Notes under the pieces: generated by a model
The model's database searches: none
Seen by the model: only the letters and a program-made list of their open reading frames with translations
What the model was told of the DNA's origin: nothing
Program-made: the position numbers and the translations under genes
In this document: positions 1-5,361 of the stretch, in pieces
Layout: the number at the start of each line of letters is the position of its first letter
Numbering within the stretch: the stretch's first letter is position 1
Source: Armatimonadota bacterium
GTDB lineage: Bacteria > Armatimonadota > Zipacnadia > Zipacnadales > UBA11051
Direction: 5' to 3'
Length of the DNA stretch: 6,258 nt
NCBI GenBank assembly: GCA_030612305.1
Contig: JAUWOG010000148.1
Coordinates: forward strand, 1 to 6,258

Positions 1-805
1 TCGGCGAGAGTATCTCCATCTCCTCCGCCGACACGCTGTGCGTCCGTATGACGCGGCTCTCCAGAGCCCGTGCCAGCGTCTGTTCGCCGGCCTGGGGCAC
101 GCGCTCGATCATGCCGAAGTCCACGTCGTGTTGGCTGAGCCAGTCGGCGGTGTGAACGAGCAGGCCGGGCGTGCCGAGGATCCTGATGCCATTGAAGACC
201 AGGAGCTTCGAGCCGGCATCCAGCGCGGACTGCAGCGACTGGTCCACGGCCTCTGCGCTGAGACAGAAATCGGCGACGGGTCGCGCCACGAGTTCGAGGC
301 CGCTCTCCTTGATGAAGAACAGCGCGATCGGATCATAGCCGACGCCGACATCCCTGAAAGCGGTGATGTCACCGTCGAAAGTGCCCATGCCGGCAGGTCG
401 GCCGGGCTGCGGGCGATCGGGACGCGTCGCCGCCTGCTCATCTGCGGGCACCAGACCGGGTAGCCTGACCTCCAGCGCCTTCGTGTAGCCGCCGCGACCG
501 AGCCCGTACAGCCGCGTCTGGCCAAAGCTGTGGGTGATTCTCACGCGCCCGGAGAGTATCAAGTCGCCCAGCGTTGTCTCGACGAGGGCCACATGTGTCG
601 CGCCTTCGTTCTTCAGCTCGGTCAGCATCTCGTCCATGCTGCGTCCCGTCAGCGCGGCGAGCCGCTCCGCCTCGCGATAGTCCACGCAGAGGCCGACATG
701 GGCGTTGGCGCTCTCGTTGCTGATGCGCAGCGAGGCCAGCCACATCGCGCCGACGAGGCCGACTGCCAGCAAACCGATGACTACTTGCCGCTGATGTTGG
801 GTCAT
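1..805 (-). CDS. DUF5693 family membrane protein, N-terminal part (runs off the left edge)
   Basis: An open minus-strand frame begins at ATG 803-805 and has no stop before base 1, giving 268 residues of an incomplete protein. A purine-rich ribosome binding site (GGAGAGAG, at 810-817) lies just upstream and supports this start. Residues about 8-26 form one hydrophobic segment (signal anchor), placing the rest outside the membrane. After it comes CVDYREAERLAALTGRSMDE with LKNEGATHVALVETTLGDL (residues 40-82), the family's typical opening. Later segments GLELVARPVADF (169-180), LLVFNGIRILGTPGLL (201-216) and a stretch ending in RVIRTHSVSAEEMEILSP (251-268) also fit DUF5693. Known family members are roughly twice this long and have several C-terminal membrane helices, so about half is missing here. 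In Firmicutes the gene often neighbours a polysaccharide pyruvyl transferase (csaB), suggesting a cell-surface polymer role, but the biochemical function is unknown. The family call rests on remembered motifs, not a search. Residues 120-140 are a low-complexity Pro/Arg-rich insert. Confidence 0.8.
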   Translation of the reverse strand, partial: MTQHQRQVVIGLLAVGLVGAMWLASLRISNESANAHVGLCVDYREAERLAALTGRSMDEMLTELKNEGATHVALVETTLGDLILSGRVRITHSFGQTRLYGLGRGGYTKALEVRLPGLVPADEQAATRPDRPQPGRPAGMGTFDGDITAFRDVGVGYDPIALFFIKESGLELVARPVADFCLSAEAVDQSLQSALDAGSKLLVFNGIRILGTPGLLVHTADWLSQHDVDFGMIERVPQAGEQTLARALESRVIRTHSVSAEEMEILSP

Positions 806-809
806 TGGA

Positions 810-817
810 CTCTCTCC
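810..817 (-). promoter_or_regulatory. Ribosome binding site of the DUF5693 gene
   Basis: On the minus strand GGAGAGAG ends four bases before ATG 805, and its GGAG core lies eight bases before it. This fixes the start codon of a gene that has no stop in the window. Confidence 0.6.
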
Positions 818-964
818 GGTATGGATGAGTGGGTGTCGCCCTTCCCCTTCTCGCGTAGGTTGGGCTTCCACTCTAGCTATGCAGATTTGTGAGGCCATAG
901 GGCGCCAGCGAGTATTATTCGGAGGGCTTCACCCTCGTTCGGCCAGCCAATGGAGGGGCCGCGT

Positions 965-990
965 CGAAGTGCACTTCGCGTAGCGAAGTG
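965..990. repeat. Triple-arm palindrome (CGAAGTG / CACTTCG / CGAAGTG)
   Basis: The arm CGAAGTG occurs at 965-971, its inverse CACTTCG at 972-978, and CGAAGTG again at 984-990. The first two make a perfect 14-base palindrome (965-978). The last two make a perfect 8-bp hairpin, CACTTCGC-gta-GCGAAGTG (972-990). The middle arm can therefore pair with either neighbour, so two mutually exclusive structures are possible in RNA or extruded DNA. This could be a REP-like element, a regulatory hairpin or a protein-binding site; the sequence does not decide. Confidence 0.65.
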
Positions 991-1102
991 GCCGAGGCCG
1001 GCCCACGCAAGAGACGAGCCTACCGCGATTGACTGACTGGGCCAGCCTGGCACAGTGCTGCGACAGGCCTCTCCATTACGACCACGGGCTATGAAACAGC
1101 GG

Positions 1103-1144
1103 CGGACAGACGCCGTTCGTCTGCGGACAGACGCCGTCCGTCTG
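1103..1144. repeat. Tandem 21-base repeat, each copy an imperfect hairpin
   Basis: Two head-to-tail 21-base units (1103-1123 and 1124-1144) are identical except for T1117 versus C1138. Each contains CAGACG, a five-base loop (CCGTT or CCGTC) and CGTCTG, so each folds into a 6-bp hairpin on either strand. The repeat length is a multiple of three, but no credible gene runs through it. No T-run follows, so it is not a standard intrinsic terminator. Confidence 0.75.
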
Positions 1145-1163
1145 CCTCCAATTGGAATTACCC

Positions 1164-1186
1164 GGAATTTGCATAACTGCAATTCC
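1164..1186. repeat. Bulged 9-bp hairpin downstream of the M50 gene
   Basis: GGAATTTGCA (1164-1173) and TGCAATTCC (1178-1186) pair along nine base pairs with one bulged T and a TAAC loop. It lies 18 bases beyond the stop codon of the leftward M50 gene, where a 3'-end structure would be expected. No U-run follows on that strand (GGGTAATTCC follows), so it may be an mRNA-stabilising or Rho-related 3' stem rather than a classic terminator. A perfect 10-base palindrome, TCCAATTGGA, follows at 1147-1156. Confidence 0.45.
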
Positions 1187-1204
1187 AGCCCGACCTACGC
1201 CATT

Positions 1205-2314
1205 CTAACTCCTCGCCAGCGCCGCCGACAAGTCCGCCTCGCTAATCGTACCGATCAGGCCGTGCTCATCGGTCACCAGCAGGTAGCCCTTGCGTTTGCT
1301 CACCAGCAGACGGACGGCATCCATTGCGCCGGCATCCGCGCTTATCGCGTCACCGTCGGGATCAATGGGGTCCATCAACTGATGCACTGCGAGGTACGGG
1401 CGGTTGTCCGGGTCAACCGCGTCAACGCTGGCCGACCGCAGCACACCGACGACGCGCCCCTGATGCAGTACGGGCAGGACACTGGCGCGGTACGGCCGCA
1501 GGTAGGCCTCGACGACGTAGTCCACCGGCCATTCGGCCTCGACGAACAGCCGCGCCGGCATCATCAACTCAGCGACGGTCTTGCCGGCCAGGGCGGCCTG
1601 TATCTTCGCGCTCTCGAAGGCGCCGGTGGCGCTGGCCAGCACCAACCAGCCGATGCCGAGATAGACGATGCCGAAGAGATCCCCTCGGAAGACGAGGAGC
1701 AGGAGGCCGACGCCGGCAAGGAAATAGCCGAACGCTTTGCCGAGGAATGTGGCTATTGCGGTCGCATTCAGCAGGTCTCCCCAGATATGCCAGATGGCGG
1801 CCCGCAACACGCGCCCGCCGTCGAGCGGGAATGCCGGCAGCATGTTGAAGATGGCCAGGCCGATGTTGAGCCAGCCGTTGAGTTGCAGCACGCCGCCCCA
1901 GACGCCAGGATTGATGGCGAGGCCGAGCAACCACGACAGTGCGTAGGACACTGCGCCAACGAGCACACTGGCCACCGGGCCGGCGAGGGCTATCCACAAT
2001 TCGGAGAGTGCAGTCTTGGGTTCACCCTCGCTCTGAGCCACGCCTCCGAATATGAACAGCGTTATCCGCGAGACCTTCATCCCGTACCGGCGAGCCACGA
2101 GCGAGTGAGCGACCTCATGCACAAGGACTGAGGCGAAGAGCAGGAGCGCGCCAACTGTGCCGGCGACCCAGTGCTCCCAGGCGGCCGCTTCCGGAAAGCC
2201 CTCGGGGAAGTAGTCGCCGCCGAATCTGGCGATCAGGTACACGAATATGAATACCCACGAGACGTTTATCTCGACGGCAATGCCGGTTATTGTGCCCAGG
2301 CGCCAGCCTCGCAA
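1205..2314 (-). CDS. Site-2 protease family (M50) zinc metalloprotease with C-terminal CBS pair
   Basis: This 369-residue integral membrane zinc protease is expected to cut substrates within or near the membrane, such as anti-sigma factors or other single-span regulators. The N-terminus (RGWRLGTITGIAVEINVSW) is typical of the family. The catalytic HEVAH zinc motif is at residues 66-70 (H66, E67, H70) within a membrane helix. FGG at 89-91 and a NMLPAFPLDGG motif at 157-167, whose D165 is the third zinc ligand, complete the active site. Further membrane segments lie near 15-30, 50-65, 105-132 and 190-228. Residues about 246-301 and 308-366 look like two CBS motifs, which in this subfamily sense adenine nucleotides or ligands. 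All catalytic residues are present. The start is TTG at 2312-2314, chosen because GAGGGGAGA lies seven bases upstream. The substrate is unknown, and no anti-sigma or SpoIVFA-like partner is adjacent. It is divergent from the lipoprotein gene. Confidence 0.93.
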   Translation of the reverse strand: MRGWRLGTITGIAVEINVSWVFIFVYLIARFGGDYFPEGFPEAAAWEHWVAGTVGALLLFASVLVHEVAHSLVARRYGMKVSRITLFIFGGVAQSEGEPKTALSELWIALAGPVASVLVGAVSYALSWLLGLAINPGVWGGVLQLNGWLNIGLAIFNMLPAFPLDGGRVLRAAIWHIWGDLLNATAIATFLGKAFGYFLAGVGLLLLVFRGDLFGIVYLGIGWLVLASATGAFESAKIQAALAGKTVAELMMPARLFVEAEWPVDYVVEAYLRPYRASVLPVLHQGRVVGVLRSASVDAVDPDNRPYLAVHQLMDPIDPDGDAISADAGAMDAVRLLVSKRKGYLLVTDEHGLIGTISEADLSAALARS

Positions 2315-2321
2315 GTCGCGC

Positions 2322-2330
2322 TCTCCCCTC
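2322..2330 (-). promoter_or_regulatory. Ribosome binding site deciding the TTG start of the M50 gene
   Basis: GAGGGGAGA on the minus strand lies seven bases before TTG 2314. No in-frame ATG near the conserved N-terminus competes with it, so the non-ATG start is the best choice. Confidence 0.65.
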
Positions 2331-2388
2331 GGCGACGGATGGTGCGTGCCTTATGCTTCGCCATACAATGGGCGCCGGCCTCCCTGTC

Positions 2389-2418
2389 TTGTATCGGCGC
2401 GCAGGGCTGTGATATACT
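2389..2418 (+). promoter_or_regulatory. Sigma-70-like promoter of the lipoprotein gene, giving a probable leaderless mRNA
   Basis: A -35-like TTGTAT (2389-2394) and a -10 TATACT (2413-2418, five of six consensus bases) are separated by 18 bases. Transcription would be expected to start about seven bases after the -10 box, at or within a base or two of the A of ATG 2426. No Shine-Dalgarno is present between the -10 box and the ATG. This is the pattern of leaderless transcripts. Confidence 0.6.
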
Positions 2419-2425
2419 TCGCCCG

Positions 2426-2830
2426 ATGGCAGCACTATCTACCACACCGAGTAGCCGCGCAAGTACTGTGGCGTTTGTCGCATTTGCGGCGAGCGTAGCG
2501 TGTCTGGTTGCCTTGTTGCTACCCGGATGCGGGCCGCGATACCCCGCCGGCAGTATTGACGATCTGTTCGTATCAGACAAGCGCTACGTCATAGACAAGG
2601 ACAAGGGCGTCGTGTACGCATTTGCCCGCGTCGAGAATACCGGCGACGGCATCATCAGGGAAGTGAAGATGGAAGCCGTCATCCGCAGCCCGGACGGCAA
2701 CAAGCGCGGCACGAACAACATCATCCTCAAAGACATAAGGCCCGGCGAGAAGCGCGATTTCTCCGTGGTAATCACCAGCCACAGCCAGGGCCACACGGTT
2801 GAAATCACCGCCAAGGAAGTGGACAAGTAG
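2426..2830 (+). CDS. Small putative lipoprotein with FxLYD-like domain
   Basis: The protein has 134 residues. Residues about 13-34 are a hydrophobic signal segment ending in LLPGC, with Cys35 as the probable lipidated residue. Proline at -2 of the lipobox is unusual and the n-region has only one Arg, so lipidation is likely but not certain. The rest is a single small domain: VYAFARVENTGDGIIREVKM (63-82), then IRSPDGNKRGTNN and LKDIRPGEKRDFSVVI (101-116). The order 'V.N.G....V', 'DG', 'L.PGE...F' resembles the FxLYD immunoglobulin-like fold found in exported proteins of unknown role. The start was placed at ATG 2426 because the region before it is intergenic in character, it gives a complete signal peptide, and a promoter lies directly before it; the same frame is open back to 2171, but that part overlaps the M50 gene. 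Function is unknown. Confidence 0.8.
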   Translation: MAALSTTPSSRASTVAFVAFAASVACLVALLLPGCGPRYPAGSIDDLFVSDKRYVIDKDKGVVYAFARVENTGDGIIREVKMEAVIRSPDGNKRGTNNIILKDIRPGEKRDFSVVITSHSQGHTVEITAKEVDK

Positions 2831-2901
2831 CGTCAATTCCGGCGGAAATATTGCAGGTGCGAATGGCAAGCAAGAGGAAACCAGAGTTGTAGGGCGAATA
2901 T

Positions 2902-2934
2902 ACCTGTCCGTCGTCATAGATGACAGGTTCTTTT
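2902..2934 (+). terminator. Candidate intrinsic terminator after the lipoprotein gene
   Basis: ACCTGTC (2902-2908) and GACAGGT (2922-2928) form a perfect 7-bp stem with a 13-base loop, followed by TTCTTTT (2928-2934). It sits about 70 bases after the lipoprotein stop and before the oxidoreductase. The stem is short and the loop long, and GTCAT/ATGAC inside offers a competing fold, so this is only a moderate candidate. It could instead be a leader hairpin for the next gene. Confidence 0.4.
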
Positions 2935-2980
2935 GCGCTCCCTGGTATGGCAGAGGAACGTGAGCAGGAATGGGATTGTG

Positions 2981-2986
2981 AGGTGA
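2981..2986 (+). promoter_or_regulatory. Ribosome binding site deciding the oxidoreductase start
   Basis: AGGTGA lies five bases before ATG 2992. The in-frame ATGs at 2920 and 2947 lack such a site, and the first lies inside the 2902-2934 hairpin. Confidence 0.65.
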
Positions 2987-2991
2987 GCGGG

Positions 2992-3960
2992 ATGGCCGAG
3001 GAATTGACTGCCGCCGTCGTCGGGGCGTCCGGTATCGGCAAGCACCACGTCAAGTGGCTGAACAACCTGGGCTGTGAGGTGGCGGCGTTTGTCGGCACAA
3101 CGCCGGCTTCGGTAGAGGCGACGGGTGAAGTGCTGCGCGAGGAGTTGGGCGTTGAAGCCGCCGGCTATACTGATGTGGGCGATATGCTGGCGGAGATTGA
3201 GCCGCAGGTCGTCAACATCTGCGACCCGCCAGATTTGCACTACGATCACTTCATGGCCGCGGCGCACAGAGGCTGCCATATCATGTGCGAGAAGCCTCTG
3301 ACCTGGGACGAGAAGAAGAGCCTCGACCAACTGGTGCTCGAGGCGCGCGAGATGGCCGAGTACGGCGGCACTGATGTAGTCCATGCCGTCAACACGCAGT
3401 ACGTGGCCGTCCTGCCCGCATACTATGAGCTATGCGAGAAGTGCGGCCGTTCGATGGGGCCTCCGGAAAAGTTCTTCATGCAGCTTGAGTCACGCCACAC
3501 CAACAAGGTGTACGAGCGGGTATGGATTGACATTGCGACCCATCCGCTGAGTCTGCTGATGGCGTTCTGCGGCGATGGTGATGTGGTGCCGGGCACTGAG
3601 GATGTGGTTATCAACGAGAAGGACGTCGTGGCGCGCTTCTCATACCAGCCGCAGGATGGCCCGGTCTGCGAGGCCGAGATCATCGTGCGAGCGTGGTGCA
3701 CGGAGGGGATAGTGCGCAGATTCGGCATCAATGATGCGAACGCGGACTACGCGGGCCGCAACGACGAAGACGGGGTGTTCTGCACGTACCTGTCACTCGA
3801 CGGGACGGAGGCGAAGAGCGACGACCTGATGTACGTCTCACTGAGCCGCTTCGTCGGCGCGATACGGAAGGAAGTGCCCGGCCCGCTGGCGCACATAAGT
3901 GAAGGCTACACCAACGAGAAGATACACCTGTCTTTGCTCAAAGCAGCGAAGAGAGAATAG
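2992..3960 (+). CDS. Gfo/Idh/MocA family NAD(P)-dependent oxidoreductase
   Basis: The protein has 322 residues, a normal length for the family, and is cytoplasmic. The N-terminal Rossmann half opens with AAVVGASGIGKHHVKWL (7-23), a glycine-rich dinucleotide-binding loop with the usual trailing His. The strand VVNICDPPDLHYDHFMAA (73-90) and the signature CEKPLTWD (99-106, with the EKP lysine K101) follow. In the C-terminal alpha/beta half, WIDIATHPLSLLM (178-190) carries the Asp and His (D180, H184) typical of substrate binding and catalysis in this family. Family members oxidise or reduce sugars, inositols, sugar nucleotides or related alcohols; the substrate cannot be told here. The protein is rather cysteine-rich (ten Cys, including CEKC at 148-151). 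The start was set by AGGTGA before ATG 2992; an upstream in-frame ATG at 2920 would add 24 residues unlike the family. The next gene follows after 40 bases, so co-transcription is likely. Confidence 0.9.
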   Translation: MAEELTAAVVGASGIGKHHVKWLNNLGCEVAAFVGTTPASVEATGEVLREELGVEAAGYTDVGDMLAEIEPQVVNICDPPDLHYDHFMAAAHRGCHIMCEKPLTWDEKKSLDQLVLEAREMAEYGGTDVVHAVNTQYVAVLPAYYELCEKCGRSMGPPEKFFMQLESRHTNKVYERVWIDIATHPLSLLMAFCGDGDVVPGTEDVVINEKDVVARFSYQPQDGPVCEAEIIVRAWCTEGIVRRFGINDANADYAGRNDEDGVFCTYLSLDGTEAKSDDLMYVSLSRFVGAIRKEVPGPLAHISEGYTNEKIHLSLLKAAKRE

Positions 3961-3986
3961 ACGTGCCATAGACAGCAACATAACCT

Positions 3987-3993
3987 GGAGGTG
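3987..3993 (+). promoter_or_regulatory. Strong ribosome binding site of the glutamate dehydrogenase gene
   Basis: GGAGGTG lies seven bases before ATG 4001 and is the best Shine-Dalgarno in the window. It rules out the in-frame upstream ATG at 3899, which lies within the preceding gene. High translation of this enzyme is likely. Confidence 0.8.
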
Positions 3994-4000
3994 TAGTTTC

Positions 4001-5257
4001 ATGCCAGAACCGGGAGCCTACAATCCCAGAGAAGTAGCAGTGCAGCAGTTGAGACAGGCCGGAGCACGTATCGAGATGGACGACGACATCCTGCAAAAGC
4101 TGAGCCATCCGAAGCGGATCATGCAAGTCAGCATCCCGACGAAGATGGACAACGGCTCACTCAATGTGTTCACCGGCTACCGGGTGCAGCACAATATGGA
4201 CCGCGGCCCGGCCAAGGGCGGGATTCGCTATCACCCGGACGTCAGCATGGATGAAGTCATCGCGCTGGCCATGTGGATGACGTGGAAGTGCGCCGTAGTC
4301 AACATCCCCTACGGCGGCGCAAAGGGCGGAGTCATCTGCAATCCGAAGGAGATGTCTCAGGACGAACTCGAGCGGATGACGCGCCGGTTCACGTCCGAGC
4401 TCATCGGCTTCATCGGCCCGAACGTGGACATCCCCGCTCCTGATGTCTATACCAACCCGCAGGTGATGGCCTGGATACTTGACACCTACAGCATGAACCA
4501 GGGCTACCTGACGCCGGCTGTCGTCACCGGCAAGCCCGTCGAGATCGGCGGCTCGCTGGGACGCAATGAAGCCACCGGTCGGGGCTGCGCCATCGTGACG
4601 CGAGAGGCTCTCAAGACGATGGACATTGACATCAGCGGTGCCCGAGTTGCCGTCCAGGGCTTCGGCAACGCCGGGTCTGTCGCAGCCAAAGTCCTTCAAG
4701 GCATGGGAGCCATTGTCATTGCCGTCTCCGACTCGCGCGGCGGGATCTATTCCGAACAGGGCATCGCCGTCGAGGCCGCCGTCCAACACAAAGCCGAGAC
4801 GGGCACCGTAGTTGATTTCGAACGCTGCGACCAGATTACCAACGAGGAACTCCTTGCACTGGACTGCGATGTGCTGGTGCCTGCCGCACTGGAGAATACC
4901 ATCACCGAAGACAACGCCGATGCAGTCAAAGCCAAGGTCATCGCCGAGGCCGCCAACGGCCCGACGACTCCTGATGCGCAAGCGATACTCGACGGCAAGG
5001 GTGTCTTCGTGGTGCCTGACATCCTGGCCAACGCCGGGGGTGTCACCGTCTCCTATTTCGAATGGGTCCAGGGCGGCCAGATGTACTTCTGGAGCGAAGA
5101 TGAGGTCAACGAGCGGCTCGAGAGCATCATGGTCAACTCATACTACGAGGTTCGTGCCGAAGCCAAGAGAGGTAACCTCAACATGCGCGACGCAGCCTTC
5201 AACGTCGCCGTGGGCAGGGTCGCCAAAGCGGTGGAACTGCGGGGCATTTATCCGTAA
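4001..5257 (+). CDS. gdhA: Glutamate dehydrogenase (Glu/Leu/Phe/Val dehydrogenase family)
   Basis: The enzyme catalyses reversible oxidative deamination of L-glutamate to 2-oxoglutarate and ammonium with NAD(P), linking nitrogen and carbon metabolism in the cytoplasm, usually as a hexamer. At 418 residues it matches the short hexameric class. Domain I carries GPAKGGIRYHP (69-79, K72), MTWKCA (93-98, K96), IPYGGAKGG (102-110, catalytic K108) and PAPDVYT (145-151, D148). The spacings K96-K108 (12) and K108-D148 (40) equal those of the Clostridium symbiosum enzyme (K113, K125, D165). S351 in GGVTVSYFEW corresponds to its S380; K72 and S351 together bind the glutamate side-chain carboxylate, so glutamate rather than leucine or phenylalanine is the expected substrate. 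The Rossmann loop is QGFGNAG (219-225). NAD versus NADP preference is not settled; D244 ends the second strand (AVSDSRGG). The start at ATG 4001 follows a strong ribosome binding site. It probably shares a transcript with the upstream oxidoreductase. The symbol is a generic family name. Confidence 0.95.
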   Translation: MPEPGAYNPREVAVQQLRQAGARIEMDDDILQKLSHPKRIMQVSIPTKMDNGSLNVFTGYRVQHNMDRGPAKGGIRYHPDVSMDEVIALAMWMTWKCAVVNIPYGGAKGGVICNPKEMSQDELERMTRRFTSELIGFIGPNVDIPAPDVYTNPQVMAWILDTYSMNQGYLTPAVVTGKPVEIGGSLGRNEATGRGCAIVTREALKTMDIDISGARVAVQGFGNAGSVAAKVLQGMGAIVIAVSDSRGGIYSEQGIAVEAAVQHKAETGTVVDFERCDQITNEELLALDCDVLVPAALENTITEDNADAVKAKVIAEAANGPTTPDAQAILDGKGVFVVPDILANAGGVTVSYFEWVQGGQMYFWSEDEVNERLESIMVNSYYEVRAEAKRGNLNMRDAAFNVAVGRVAKAVELRGIYP

Positions 5258-5361
5258 GGGCGCGAGACAATACCGGTAGATCCTGCTGGTCCGCGGCGCG
5301 AGTGCCGATCATCAAGGCACCCACGGAGAGGAACAGTCGCAACCTGGGTGGGGAAGTGTTG

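Larger units (their letters stand above)
806..1204. other. Gene-free, palindrome-rich intergenic region
   Basis: About 400 bases separate two leftward genes. No frame here has a convincing start, ribosome binding site and protein-like composition. I see no tRNA. The stretch holds a cluster of inverted repeats: a triple-arm palindrome (965-990), an interrupted palindrome GCCAGcCTGGC (1041-1051), a tandem pair of small hairpins (1103-1144), a 10-base palindrome (1147-1156) and a bulged hairpin (1164-1186). Two 12-base arms differing at one position (949-960 and 1066-1077) are inverted copies and bracket part of it. It serves as the 3' flank of the M50 gene and the 5' flank of the DUF5693 gene. 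No promoter for the latter is convincing. Confidence 0.7.

Noticed and set aside
38..892. Plus-strand open frames across the left 900 bases
   Set aside because: They lie opposite the DUF5693 frame, which is continuous to the window edge and matches family motifs.
1103..1144. CRISPR array
   Set aside because: There are only two units, directly abutting with no spacers, and no cas genes are present.
1055..2131. A 358-codon plus-strand open frame opposite the M50 gene
   Set aside because: It is rich in Arg, His and Gln, shows no domain, and mirrors the well-supported protease gene. Its start lies in the repeat region.
2920..2991. N-terminal extension of the oxidoreductase from ATG 2920 or 2947
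   Set aside because: No ribosome binding site serves either ATG, the added residues do not resemble the family, and 2920 lies inside a hairpin.
4157..4981. A 274-codon minus-strand open frame opposite glutamate dehydrogenase
   Set aside because: The plus-strand gene has every family motif. The antisense frame is a by-product of GC-rich codon use and has no recognisable domain.
5302..5320. Hairpin GTGCC / GGCAC as the gdhA terminator
   Set aside because: The stem has only five base pairs with a nine-base loop and no T-run, so it is too weak to annotate.
5302..5361. GTG 5302 as start of the pseudopilin
   Set aside because: It would lengthen the leader to 26 residues and lacks a Shine-Dalgarno. 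ATG 5362 gives a standard short prepilin leader.
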